64,000 nucleotides of DNA, taken from contig DASWZV010000090.1 of NCBI GenBank assembly GCA_036407095.1, forward strand, positions 190,620 through 254,619, in the 5' to 3' direction. Positions 1 to 7,623 of the stretch are shown here, piece by piece; position 1 is the stretch's first letter; each line of letters starts with the position of its first letter. The stretch is from Gp6-AA40 sp036407095 (GTDB lineage Bacteria; Acidobacteriota; Vicinamibacteria; Vicinamibacterales; UBA2999). The translations under genes were made by a program, and so were the position numbers. The notes beneath the pieces were generated by a model. It made no database searches. It worked only from the letters and a program-made list of their open reading frames with translations, and had not been told where the DNA came from.

Positions 1-53
1 TCCTGCCAGAAGGGCTCGGACCGTGTCATGCGACGCTTGGCCTCGACGCCCGG

Positions 54-79
54 CAACAGTAACTTACTTCCTTTGGCAG
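54..79 (+). promoter_or_regulatory. Candidate operator with GTAACTTAC palindrome, copy 1
   Basis: A near-palindromic core GTAACTTAC (GTAA-C-TTAC) sits in CAACAGTAACTTACTTCC followed by TTTGGCAG, 37-62 nt upstream of the ATG at 116. A second copy lies upstream of the TPR regulator gene at 2864-2890. Two copies flanking one regulator/target locus suggest a shared operator. This is inference from sequence repetition; no footprint is known. Confidence 0.35.
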
Positions 80-115
80 TCTCGGCGCGCCATCCTGCAT
101 GCCAAAGGAGACACC

Positions 116-604
116 ATGTTCTTCCATCCCATGCGAACCGCTGGCATCATGGCAGCGAGCGCTCTACTGAACCTGGCGGGTGACCGCGGCAGCCTTCGGG
201 GCGTCGAGATCGGCCAGTTGATCACGAATCCCGGCCCTCAGGATTCAACGGTTATCACGAGTGACTTCGCTGAGGGTATCGCGCCCCGTCTCGGCAAGTA
301 CACCCTCATTGCGCGCGAAGAGATCGACATGCAGACGGGCGAAGTCCGAGACGGTGCGTTTGAGATTACGGCCGCAGGGGCAGCGACGATACGTGGCACG
401 TACAACGGGCAGGCGTCGTTCCCGGGTACGAGCGCGTCGTGGATCGCCGATGGCGCCATCACTGGCGGCACAGGACGGTTCGCAGGAGCAAGCGGCACCG
501 TTCACTTCGAGGGTTCCTCGGACTTCAGCACGTGCCGGTCCATTGGGGCACTCACGGTATGCGCCTTTACGGAGACCAGCACGATCGATCTGGTGCTGCG
601 GTGA
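116..604 (+). CDS. Small secreted protein with GGTGRFAGASG motif
   Basis: 162-residue protein of unknown function. The ATG at 116 was chosen because AAAGGAG lies about 7 nt upstream; upstream in-frame codons give an implausible arginine-rich leader. The first ~22 residues resemble a weak signal peptide (MRTAGIMAASALLNLAG). The body is small, probably all-beta, with TITGGTGRFAGA-like segments (here ITGGTGRFAGASGTVHF) seen in many uncharacterised bacterial exported proteins. It has two Cys near the C-terminus (CRSIGALTVC). It lies 30 nt before an alpha/beta hydrolase and is probably cotranscribed with it from the promoter region carrying the GTAACTTAC motif. Function not recognised. Confidence 0.65.
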   Translation: MFFHPMRTAGIMAASALLNLAGDRGSLRGVEIGQLITNPGPQDSTVITSDFAEGIAPRLGKYTLIAREEIDMQTGEVRDGAFEITAAGAATIRGTYNGQASFPGTSASWIADGAITGGTGRFAGASGTVHFEGSSDFSTCRSIGALTVCAFTETSTIDLVLR

Positions 605-634
605 CCTAACCGACGGGGCACGAGGCGAGGCACG

Positions 635-1462
635 ATGGCACACACAACAGCGCCGACGCTCGAAAAAGCACGAACGGCAGATGGCGTGGCCATCGCGTAC
701 ACGACGATCGGAACCGGCCCCGTCGCCCTCATCGCGCTGCACGGCTGGGGAGGCGCGGGGTCTGGTCATTCGTGGCGCGATGTCATCACGCACCTCGATC
801 TCACCGGGCTTCGATTCATCGCCGTTGACCTGCGTGGGCATGGCGCGTCTGACCGGACCGAGACCGGCTTCGATCTGGATGTGTTTGGCCGCGATGTACT
901 TGCCGTCGCTGATCACGCGGGCGTCGGGAGGTTCATCCTCGTCGCCTACAGCATGAGCGGACGCTGGAGCCAGTGGATCGCTTGCACGTTCTGCGATCGC
1001 GTGCTGGGACAGATTCTGATCGCACCTGCACCGGCCTGCGCGCTGCCGTTAAGCAATGAACTCCTGGAGAGCTGGATGCGCGAGACCCGCACGCGCGAGA
1101 GCTTTGAGCCCTGGGTCAATCAATTCACGAGCGAACCACTTCCGGCCGACATCGTTGACGCCTATTTCGATGACGTGTCTCGCGCTTCAGACCGTGCGAA
1201 GCGGGAAACGTTCGGGATGCTCTGCCGCGACGATTTCTCAGACTCACTGAAGGCCACGGCGTCAAGGACGTTGGTGCTGGCCGGCGCCCACGATCCGATC
1301 CTCTCGCCGGAATTCCTGCGGCAGGAAACCGTGGCACGAATACCAGGTGCGCGGTTGGTACGATTCGATTGCGGCCACGAGATTCCAGTGGAGCGGCCGG
1401 CGCAGGCAGCCGCAGTGATGGAAGCGTTCCTCGCGGGCCTAATCGTCGGAGCGCGCGTATAG
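635..1462 (+). CDS. Alpha/beta hydrolase
   Basis: 275-residue alpha/beta-hydrolase fold enzyme, probably cytoplasmic (no signal peptide). Visible motifs: oxyanion-hole LHGWGGAGSG at residues 35-44, DLRGHGAS at 65-72, nucleophile elbow AYSMSGRW with Ser106, acid Asp in GAHDPILS, and His in CGHEIPVERP near the C-terminus. The elbow has Ala and Ser in place of the two usual glycines, which is tolerated in this fold. Start chosen at ATG 635 after GAGGCGAGG. It follows the small secreted protein by 30 nt and ends inside the 3' end of the convergent TPR regulator gene (24-nt overlap). Substrate cannot be told from sequence. Confidence 0.9.
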   Translation: MAHTTAPTLEKARTADGVAIAYTTIGTGPVALIALHGWGGAGSGHSWRDVITHLDLTGLRFIAVDLRGHGASDRTETGFDLDVFGRDVLAVADHAGVGRFILVAYSMSGRWSQWIACTFCDRVLGQILIAPAPACALPLSNELLESWMRETRTRESFEPWVNQFTSEPLPADIVDAYFDDVSRASDRAKRETFGMLCRDDFSDSLKATASRTLVLAGAHDPILSPEFLRQETVARIPGARLVRFDCGHEIPVERPAQAAAVMEAFLAGLIVGARV

Positions 1463-2806
1463 CCTGTCTTCCAGTTGTTTGAACCGCGGCATTGAGCGCA
1501 GACGATCGAGCCGTGGATCGGTTTTCAGGAAGAGTCCGGCTTGCGGCGAGCGAACGACGACGGCGCGTTCCAGTAGCGTAAGCGCACGGTCCGTGTCTCC
1601 CAGACCCGCGCGCACGATGGCCAGCGCCCATGGCGAGGCGTACGCGCACGCGCCTCGCTCGAGTTGCCGCAGGATTCGCTGGGCATCGCGTCGCCCCCCG
1701 GCCTCGCCGTGCACGTGCGCGAGGGCAGCAAACGGCAGACAGTTTCCACCGGATGCGTCGATCGCTGCGTGCAAGTCGCGAACGGCTTGCGCGAACTTCC
1801 CCTGCTGTTCGTGGGTCAATCCTCGGAAATACATCGCCGGCCAAAACGTTGGATCCATCTCGAGCACGAGCGCGCACGACTCGGCCGCATCGGCGTACCG
1901 CCTCGCCATGTAAAAGCCACAGGCGAGCTGAGTGTTGACCATCAGCGACAGTGGATCGCGCTCGGCGCCAGTCAGCAACGCTTCGAGCCCTTCATCGAAC
2001 TGGCCGTGCGCACAGCGAAGCATCCCGCTCCATTGCCAGGCACTCGGATAACTTGGGTCGATGTCCATCGCGAGCCGAAAGCTTGCCTCCGCCTCTCTCC
2101 AGCGGTGATCGTAAAACGCCAGGATGCATCCGACCGTCGCACGCGCCGCGGCGATCAGCGTGCCGTCCTGCAACGACGACGCCGCCACGTCGCGCGCCTG
2201 TGCCATCAGCGGTCCCGGCTCAGCGAATTCAAACGTCGCCAGGATCAGATTGCAATCGGCGATGCCAGCCAGCGCTAGCGCACAACCCTCGTCGACTGCG
2301 CGCGCCTGCCGGTAGTAGTCCGCGGCCTTTGCGATGCTCTGAGCGCTTCGTTTGTCCCAGAAGTAACGGCCCTTGAGGTAGAGACGATACGCCGCGTCAC
2401 TGCGAGTGATTCGTCCGCGGTGCCGCGGCTGGCGGCGGACGCTCGGCAGGTAGCCGCCTCTGGCGATCTCGAGAATAATCGTGTCGTTCTGACCCGGGCC
2501 GGCGAAATACTCAGTGAGACGTAGCCGAAGGCGGCCCGCTTCCACTCGAACGATCGGATCGATCTGAGGGTCGAAGTCTGCACGCCGATCGAACACGTCT
2601 CTCGCAATGTCGCTTTCTTTGAGCGGCACGCGTGGGGCGGACATGGCACGCGCGACGACATAGCGCAAGAAACGCTGCAGCCGAACAGACCGGCGAAATC
2701 CTGCGCTGCTGCAGATCAAATGGAGGGATTCCTCCAGCTCCGCTGGCGCGACACGCGAGAAACCGCCATCGGCGCTCATCTGGCGATTCAGTGTTGCCGG
2801 AGTCAC
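1439..2806 (-). CDS. TPR protein with N-terminal DNA-binding-like domain (regulator)
   Basis: 455-residue probable transcriptional regulator. Residues ~18-115 match the N-terminal module common in Acidobacteriota regulators: FRRSVRLQRFLRYVV, LKESDIARDVFDRRADFDP, QIDPIVRVEAGRLRLRL, then EIARGGYLPSV, a winged-helix-like fold usually followed by TPR, kinase or cyclase parts. Residues ~120-440 are TPR repeats (YRQARAVDEGCALALAGIADC, LAMDIDPSYPSAWQWSGML, LEMDPTFWPAMYFRGLTHEQ). No transmembrane segment is evident. Its promoter region carries the same GTAACTTAC motif as the convergent two-gene unit at 116-1462, so autoregulation and control of that unit are plausible. An alternative start is Met10. 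Confidence 0.85.
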   Translation of the reverse strand: MTPATLNRQMSADGGFSRVAPAELEESLHLICSSAGFRRSVRLQRFLRYVVARAMSAPRVPLKESDIARDVFDRRADFDPQIDPIVRVEAGRLRLRLTEYFAGPGQNDTIILEIARGGYLPSVRRQPRHRGRITRSDAAYRLYLKGRYFWDKRSAQSIAKAADYYRQARAVDEGCALALAGIADCNLILATFEFAEPGPLMAQARDVAASSLQDGTLIAAARATVGCILAFYDHRWREAEASFRLAMDIDPSYPSAWQWSGMLRCAHGQFDEGLEALLTGAERDPLSLMVNTQLACGFYMARRYADAAESCALVLEMDPTFWPAMYFRGLTHEQQGKFAQAVRDLHAAIDASGGNCLPFAALAHVHGEAGGRRDAQRILRQLERGACAYASPWALAIVRAGLGDTDRALTLLERAVVVRSPQAGLFLKTDPRLDRLRSMPRFKQLEDRLYARSDD

Positions 2807-2863
2807 CCTCCGAGTTCAACTGCCCCGCTCAGCGGACGCACACTCCCCCGGCGATCGATGCCC

Positions 2864-2890
2864 CATCAGTAACTTACCTTCCCCTGGCGA
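2864..2890 (-). promoter_or_regulatory. Candidate operator with GTAACTTAC palindrome, copy 2
   Basis: CATCAGTAACTTACCTTCCC followed by CTGGCGA repeats the motif at 54-79 (shared CAGTAACTTAC, TTCC and TGGC). It lies 58-84 nt upstream of the ATG of the minus-strand TPR regulator (2806), in reverse orientation relative to that gene. It may be the regulator's own operator. Confidence 0.35.
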
Positions 2891-2920
2891 TTGTCCGCCG
2901 ACACTCTGTTCACGATTTGG

Positions 2921-2966
2921 TTGACGAACTTCTTCGTTGACAATGACGAAGTTATTCGTCAATGAT
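2921..2966 (+). promoter_or_regulatory. Promoter with tandem BlaI/MecI-type operators
   Basis: Two dyads in tandem: an imperfect TGACGAA-N4-TTCGT (2922-2937) and a perfect TGACGAA-GTTA-TTCGTCA (2944-2961). Between them lies a consensus -35 TTGACA (2937-2942); AATGAT (2961-2966) is 18 nt downstream as a possible -10. The dyads sit just upstream of an ATG whose product begins like a BlaI/MecI repressor. That is the arrangement expected for an autorepressed blaI promoter. The assignment is inferred from layout; the repressor gene itself is broken. Confidence 0.5.
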
Positions 2967-2973
2967 CCGGGCC

Positions 2974-3087
2974 ATGGCTGGTCGGCCGCGTCCGACAAAA
3001 TCCGAGCTGGCGATTCTGCGCGTGTGGTTGTGCCAAGGCGGAAAGGACGGCGTGTCGCATAACCGATGTTCCGACAACCAAGCTTGA
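2974..3087 (+). pseudogene. Truncated BlaI/MecI-family repressor start
   Basis: A 37-codon ORF beginning MAGRPRPTKSELAILRVW. Its first ~17 residues match the N-terminal first helix typical of BlaI/MecI/CopY penicillinase repressors (xPTxxELAILxVLW). After residue 18 the sequence loses all similarity and hits a stop, so the winged helix and dimerisation domain are absent. It follows a pair of TGACGAA/TTCGTCA dyads. Best read as the 5' end of a deleted blaI. The short length makes the family call moderate. Confidence 0.45.
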
Positions 3088-3236
3088 TGCGTCCTATCGT
3101 CTGCCGCGTTTTCTCATGGCTGTGTGCTTCGCAAGCGGATTCGATTCTTTTGCTCGGCACTCGTAGAGTATCTGGCGTGCGCGGGACCAAGCGGTATGGT
3201 TGATTTCGAGTGCGGGCGTTGCCTGAGCGGCACGCA

Positions 3237-3254
3237 AATGTTTCCTATCGTCCT
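3237..3254 (+). repeat. 18-bp repeat AATGTTTCCTATCGTCCT, copy 1
   Basis: AATGTTTCCTATCGTCCT occurs here and, identically, at 5835-5852; a version lacking AT is at 20311-20324 (AATGTTTCCT then CGTC). This copy runs into the 5' edge of the IS630 remnant. An 18-bp exact match of non-coding sequence within 3 kb is unlikely by chance. Role unknown (promoter, operator or recombination scar). Confidence 0.5.
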
Positions 3255-3494
3255 CTATTTGGATCCGCCAGCCCACTGGCGGTGATCTGGGTCGATGAGA
3301 AGCCGCAGATTCAAGCGCTCGATCGCACGCAGCGCTGCTGCCGATGCGGCCGGAACAGCTTGAGACGGACGCACGACTACACACGGCATCGCACCACGAC
3401 CTTGGTCGCCGCGCTCAGCGCCAAGACCAGCGAGGTGATTACGCAGTTCCATCAACAACACCGATCCGCACAATTTCGGGAGTCAGGGCACTAG
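3247..3494 (+). mobile_element. IS630-family transposase remnant
   Basis: Fragment of a DDE transposase in two frames. IVLYLDPPAHW (3247-3279) runs into a stop. A +2 shifted frame from 3282 gives VIWVDEKPQIQALDRTQ, RTHDYTRHRTTTLVAALSA and VITQFHQQHRSAQF. These match the conserved IS630 core (LYLxPPxHAxVLCVDEKSQIQALDRTQ ... THDYxRHGTTTLFAAL). It carries the catalytic Asp of VDEKPQ. The N-terminal helix-turn-helix half and the C-terminal catalytic Asp/Glu are missing, and no terminal inverted repeats were found. It is a non-functional scar lying against the 3' end of the lipoprotein gene at 3491. Confidence 0.75.
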
Positions 3495-3928
3495 GTTGTG
3501 TCGAAACACCCCTCGAACGCGTAAAGCAGATTCCTCACTTCCCTGCCGCTGTCGGTCTTGAGCGTGGGCGGGCCGATGCCATCGCTCGAGGCCGTGGCGC
3601 TGTAACAACCGTCGGTGGTGACGAAGAGCTCGTACGAGTCGCGGAGCATCCGGCCGGTGGGCCCCTGCCAAAGGAGCGAGCAGGTCCATTCGCCTGATCC
3701 CGAGTTCTGACCCGAAGGTCGGCGACACCTCGCCCTCACGCTTAGATCTGTCGTCGACATCGGCGGCATCCCCAGCCACGACATCTGCAGCGTGACCAGA
3801 TTGGCGAATGTCGGTCCGACCGAGCTCTCGATCCGGGTTTGTGTGATCGGAGTGAACTCACACGCCGCACTCGATAACGCTGCCGTGATCACGATTGCGA
3901 GGCCGGTCGTTCGACGCATGTCCTGCAC
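3491..3928 (-). CDS. Putative lipoprotein of ABC-2 exporter operon
   Basis: 145-residue exported protein. The N-terminal MRRTTGLAIVITAALSSAAC is a lipoprotein signal with Cys23 after SAA, numbering from the GTG start at 3928 that abuts the permease stop; ATG 3919 (Met4) is equally possible. The mature part has a CRRPSGQNSGSGEWTC segment and two more Cys (GCYSA, EGCFD), so disulfides are likely. No known domain recognised. It is the last gene of a minus-strand operon with the ATPase and permease, so it may be an accessory of that exporter. Its 3' end touches the IS630 remnant. Confidence 0.7.
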   Translation of the reverse strand: MQDMRRTTGLAIVITAALSSAACEFTPITQTRIESSVGPTFANLVTLQMSWLGMPPMSTTDLSVRARCRRPSGQNSGSGEWTCSLLWQGPTGRMLRDSYELFVTTDGCYSATASSDGIGPPTLKTDSGREVRNLLYAFEGCFDTT

Positions 3929-4747
3929 CTATCCTGCGATATCCCGCCGGCGCAGGCTTCCGTACGCGATCGCGAGACACACGACGGAATAGGCCGCGCT
4001 GATCACGGCCCCGTGATAGAGCGGTTCATAAAAGGGTGGTTCAGCGAGCAGCCCGTGCCACGCGCCAAACGCCGACGTGATCAATAGACGACGCAGCGCT
4101 TCTGGTCCATCCACCAGCGCAAACAGCTGCATCGTCAGGCCGGCAACCACGGGGACCCCGATTCCGACGACGCTGCTGCGCGAGATGACCGAGAGCAGCA
4201 CGCCGAACGCGGTGAACGCAAACACGGGCGGCAGGATCGACGCCCACGCGAGCGCCACGCGGCTCAACGCCTGATCCGGCGCACGCACGAAGCCAGACAA
4301 GTCGACGAGTGGATCGACGCCAACGATCAGCACCCCCGCCGTCATGCTGCTCACAGCGAGAATGACGATCGCAACGGCGGAAAAGCCCAACGCGGTGGCG
4401 ACCTTGCCGGCAAACACGTCAGCGCGGCTGCGCGAGCGCGTCAGCACCATCTTCCATGTGTTGTAGCGATCCTCCGCTGAGAAGATGTCGCCGCCAACAA
4501 GGCTGGCCAGGAGCGGGAACGCCCACAGCGCCGCGAACCCGAGGATGACGAGCGGCACGGCGAAACCCGAATCCTTGACCGAGCGGCCGAACAGCGTGTC
4601 GGTTGGAAGGCTGCTCTGCACGCGGATCGCCGCAGCGAACGCGAACGGGCCGAGGACACAGGCAGCGAGAACCACGTGTGTTCTGATCTGACGAAGAAGC
4701 TTGAGGCTCTCGACGATGACGACGGCACCGAGCCCGCGGATGCTCAC
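3929..4747 (-). CDS. ABC-2 type transporter permease
   Basis: 272-residue inner-membrane protein with about six hydrophobic segments (THVVLAACVLGPFAFAAAI, VPLVILGFAALWAFPLLASL, ALGFSAVAIVILAVSSMTAG, ILPPVFAFTAFGVLLSV, VVGIGVPVVAGLTMQLFAL, GAVISAAYSVVCLAIAYGSL). The motif LVGGDIFSAEDRYNTWKMVLTRSRSR is typical of ABC-2 permeases of the BcrB/NosY type. Its ATG overlaps the stop of the upstream ATPase gene (ATGA, 4744-4747), so the two are translationally coupled. It probably forms the exporter with that ATPase. Substrate unknown; BcrA-like systems often confer antibiotic or bacteriocin tolerance. Confidence 0.85.
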   Translation of the reverse strand: MSIRGLGAVVIVESLKLLRQIRTHVVLAACVLGPFAFAAAIRVQSSLPTDTLFGRSVKDSGFAVPLVILGFAALWAFPLLASLVGGDIFSAEDRYNTWKMVLTRSRSRADVFAGKVATALGFSAVAIVILAVSSMTAGVLIVGVDPLVDLSGFVRAPDQALSRVALAWASILPPVFAFTAFGVLLSVISRSSVVGIGVPVVAGLTMQLFALVDGPEALRRLLITSAFGAWHGLLAEPPFYEPLYHGAVISAAYSVVCLAIAYGSLRRRDIAG

Positions 4748-5739
4748 GACAGTGCCACGGACATCTGTTCGTCGCCCGCCGCCTGCTGCGAAACGGCCAC
4801 GGACTCATCGCGCGCGGCGGCGTGTGCCGTCAACTCGAGAAACAACGACTCGAGCGATCGCACGCGGCGTTCCAGCGCACGAACCGCGACCCCTGCGTGT
4901 CCGAGCGCGATGACGAAGGCATCGAGCGCGTCGACGTCAGCTGTGATCTCGAGGCCGCGTTCGCCGGCCGACGACACTTTCATGCCTGCCCGTCCCGACG
5001 CCACAGTGAGCGCAGCGTCATCGTCGCTGGTGCGCAGCGCATGGACGGCAGCGGGCGCGCATTTCTTCAACTCGACGACCGCCCCTGAAAACACGACACG
5101 ACCGTGGTTGATGATCGTGACGGCGTCGCAGAGCGACTCGACTTCCGCCATGTCGTGACTGCTCAGCACGACGGCGGTGCCTTCCCGCGCGAGACGCTGT
5201 GCCAGCGCGCGCACGTCGCGGGCGCCGCCAGGATCGAGCGAGTTCGTCGGCTCGTCGAGGAATAGGAGTCGTGGGGACCGTATCAGGGCCGCTGCCAAAG
5301 CCAGACGTTGACGCATGCCCGCCGAGTAGCCGGCCACGCGGTCATTCGCCTGCGTGCCAAGCCCGACCTGCTCGAGTGCCCCGACGATTCGACGCTGAAC
5401 GTCGGATAGCTCGCGACCATCGAGACGAGCGAATGCGGTGAGGTTCTGGCGACCGGTCAGATAGGGATAGAACGAGGGTGCCTCGACGCAACCAGCAACA
5501 CCCTCTGGAATCACCTCTGCGTTGGACTCGAACTCGGAGCCAAGCAGGCGAACCGTACCCGCGTCGCGACGGACGAGGCCGAGCAGGACGCGCATCAGCG
5601 TCGTCTTTCCCGCGCCATTCGGCCCAAGCAGTCCGTGCAACCTGCCGTGCCGCGCGACGAGATCGACGTCACAGAGAACCTCGCGTGTGCCGAATCGCTT
5701 TCTGACGCCGGCGGCCTCAATCGCCGCGTGTTGGGACAT
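4744..5739 (-). CDS. ABC transporter ATP-binding protein (BcrA-like)
   Basis: 331-residue ATPase of an ABC-2 exporter. Walker A GPNGAGKT at residues 39-46, Q-loop region EAPSFYPYLTGRQNL, signature YSAGMRQRLALAAAL, Walker B LLFLDEPTNSLDP, and H-loop SSHDMAEVE. After ~residue 225 comes a ~100-residue C-terminal extension typical of the BcrA/YxlF class. First gene of a three-gene minus-strand operon (ATPase, permease, lipoprotein). The divergent intergenic region to the M64 peptidase unit holds an 18-bp repeat (5835-5852). Confidence 0.92.
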   Translation of the reverse strand: MSQHAAIEAAGVRKRFGTREVLCDVDLVARHGRLHGLLGPNGAGKTTLMRVLLGLVRRDAGTVRLLGSEFESNAEVIPEGVAGCVEAPSFYPYLTGRQNLTAFARLDGRELSDVQRRIVGALEQVGLGTQANDRVAGYSAGMRQRLALAAALIRSPRLLFLDEPTNSLDPGGARDVRALAQRLAREGTAVVLSSHDMAEVESLCDAVTIINHGRVVFSGAVVELKKCAPAAVHALRTSDDDAALTVASGRAGMKVSSAGERGLEITADVDALDAFVIALGHAGVAVRALERRVRSLESLFLELTAHAAARDESVAVSQQAAGDEQMSVALS

Positions 5740-5834
5740 GACCGCGCATCGTACTGCGCGCGTGTAACGTCTCGTTCAACAGCCACGAAGAACACGATGT
5801 TGACGCCGAAAGCTGAGGCTGCGGAGGAACGGAG

Positions 5835-5852
5835 AATGTTTCCTATCGTCCT
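5835..5852 (+). repeat. 18-bp repeat AATGTTTCCTATCGTCCT, copy 2
   Basis: Exact copy of the sequence at 3237-3254. Here it lies 48-65 nt upstream of the ATG at 5900, in the divergent spacer between the ABC ATPase and the M64 peptidase operon, so it could contain promoter or operator elements. Confidence 0.5.
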
Positions 5853-5899
5853 GAAGTAGCAGCTAGACTGTAGGCCTTCCTGTTCAGAGGGGTCTGGCG

Positions 5900-6442
5900 A
5901 TGGGGCGAGTTCGTGGCGCGCTGACGACGCTGACGTTATTCCTCATGACCGGCTGCGCATCAGCACAGACAATATCGGCGCGATCGTTTCCTGCATTGGC
6001 GGCGAGCGTGACGCAGGCAGCCGATGCCCGTGAGACACGAGAGTTGCACATCCGGTGGACAGGCGGACAGGCCACGCAGGGGCCGCGCAGTGCAGGGACC
6101 GGTTCCTTCAAGCTGGTCAAACAGGCGCGAGTCTCGGGTGCCCCCAGACGCGAGCGCCAACCCGAGCTCTCCGCGAGCGATCTCGTCGTCGTGGTTCAGG
6201 ATGCGTACGGCCAGGACGTCGACTGGCGAATCGTCCCAAACCCTCGGATCGTCAGGGCCGAAGTGCCTGGTCCGGACGGGCTCCTGTCCGGCCGAGTGAT
6301 CGAGCGTGATGACGTGGAACTGCTCGTCCTCATACCGGATGTACCCGGCGCCGACCGGATTCAAATCTTTTCCCCGGTCTGGACGGGAAAAGACTACCGC
6401 CTCGACCCGCTCGGTCAGATTGAAATCGGCAGCGGGCGGTGA
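5900..6442 (+). CDS. Secreted protein coupled to M64 peptidase
   Basis: 180-residue exported protein. N-terminal MGRVRGALTTLTLFLMTGCASAQ is a signal peptide; the MTGC segment could be a lipobox with Cys19, or cleavage may follow ASA. The mature region begins with an Arg/Thr-rich stretch and contains ELHIRWTGGQAT, DLVVVVQDAYGQDVDWRIVPNP and DDVELLVLIPDVPGADRIQIF, reading as a beta-sandwich. Its TGA overlaps the GTG of the next gene (GTGA, 6439-6442), so it is translationally coupled to the M64 metallopeptidase. It may be a partner or inhibitor of that peptidase. No family recognised. Confidence 0.75.
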   Translation: MGRVRGALTTLTLFLMTGCASAQTISARSFPALAASVTQAADARETRELHIRWTGGQATQGPRSAGTGSFKLVKQARVSGAPRRERQPELSASDLVVVVQDAYGQDVDWRIVPNPRIVRAEVPGPDGLLSGRVIERDDVELLVLIPDVPGADRIQIFSPVWTGKDYRLDPLGQIEIGSGR

Positions 6443-7623
6443 GAGAGCTGCTGCTCCCAGCGCTCATCATCATGGTCACGGGCGTGGCATCGGCCGAGCC
6501 CGTCGTGCCGATCCGGATCAACGGACCCGACGCAAACCGCCTCGGCATGATCATCATGGGCGACGGGTACACGCAGAACGAGCTGCTGAAATTCAGCACC
6601 GATGTGGATCTGCTCGTGAGAGGGATCTTCGAGCAGTCGCCGTATTCGGAGTATGCCTCGTATTTCAACGTCTATCGTGTCGACGTGACGTCAAACGAGT
6701 CCGGCGCGGACCATCCCGAGAGCGGCACGACGCGAGACACGGCTCTCGGGAGCACCTACAACTGCGGCGGCATCGTACGCACGGTGTGCATTGACACGGC
6801 TGCGGTCAATGCCGTGTTGTCGAGGAGCGTCCCGGTCGACGTGCGGGACCTCGTGGTTGTACTCGTCAACGATACGGCGTACGGTGGTTCTGGCGGATCG
6901 GTGCTGGTGGCGTCGGTCGACCGAGACTCGGTCGAGCTCCTGTTGCACGAGTCTGGACATACCTTGGGACGGCTCGCGGACGAGTATGAAACAACACCGC
7001 CGCCGTGCTCGAACACGGTCGACCCTCCAGAGGTGAACGCCGCGCTGGGGATCGGACGAGACACGATCAAGTGGTCGCGCTGGGTGGACGCCTCCACTCC
7101 GTTGCCCACGACCACTACGCAAACCGGAGTTCCGGGTGCATACCTCGGCGCGCGCTACTGTGCCGACGGTCTCTATCGACCAACGGTGAACTCGAAGATG
7201 CGGTCGCTTGCGAGGCCTTTCGAGCAGATCAACAGCGAGCAACTGGTGCGGCGCGTGTACAACTTCGTGTCGCCGCTCGATAGCGTGTCTCCAGCGGAGA
7301 CCTCCCTCACGCCGCCGCTCGATGCTTCGGTAGACTTCAAGGTCAATACCCCACAACCAGCAACGCATTCGCTCCGCATCCTCTGGTCTATCGACGGCTC
7401 GCCAGCCGGTGAAGGGAACAGCATGCGTCTGAACACCGCAGGGCTGGCCGCCGGGAACCACGTGGTCGAGGCCCAGGTGTCCGATCAGACGCCGCTCGTC
7501 CGGAACGATCCAACGGGCTTATTGACCGCGCGTCGAACCTGGAACGTGATAATCAGCGCGCCGGGTTCGGACGACATCCGGCGAGCCCTCGAGGATCTGC
7601 TGAGGAGGTGGCGCAATCGATAG
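6439..7623 (+). CDS. IgA peptidase M64-family metallopeptidase
   Basis: 394-residue secreted zinc metallopeptidase. Signal peptide MRELLLPALIIMVTGVASA. Start of the catalytic domain is NRLGMIIMGDGYTQNELLKF. The zinc motif HESGHTLGRLADEY (His170, His174, Asp181-Glu-Tyr) is the M64 signature (HExGHxxxxLADEY), with Glu171 as the base. The C-terminal ~100 residues (from PLDSVSPAETSLTPP) look like a beta-sandwich of the Ig-like kind (LRILWSIDGSPAGEG). GTG start overlaps the preceding stop. The 3' end overlaps the convergent lipoprotein ORF by about 70 nt. It probably acts outside the cytoplasm on protein substrates. Confidence 0.9.
   Translation: MRELLLPALIIMVTGVASAEPVVPIRINGPDANRLGMIIMGDGYTQNELLKFSTDVDLLVRGIFEQSPYSEYASYFNVYRVDVTSNESGADHPESGTTRDTALGSTYNCGGIVRTVCIDTAAVNAVLSRSVPVDVRDLVVVLVNDTAYGGSGGSVLVASVDRDSVELLLHESGHTLGRLADEYETTPPPCSNTVDPPEVNAALGIGRDTIKWSRWVDASTPLPTTTTQTGVPGAYLGARYCADGLYRPTVNSKMRSLARPFEQINSEQLVRRVYNFVSPLDSVSPAETSLTPPLDASVDFKVNTPQPATHSLRILWSIDGSPAGEGNSMRLNTAGLAAGNHVVEAQVSDQTPLVRNDPTGLLTARRTWNVIISAPGSDDIRRALEDLLRRWRNR

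Noticed and set aside
23..115. Upstream start for the first gene
   Set aside because: Adds 31 residues with no signal-like features; ATG 116 has a good AAAGGAG.
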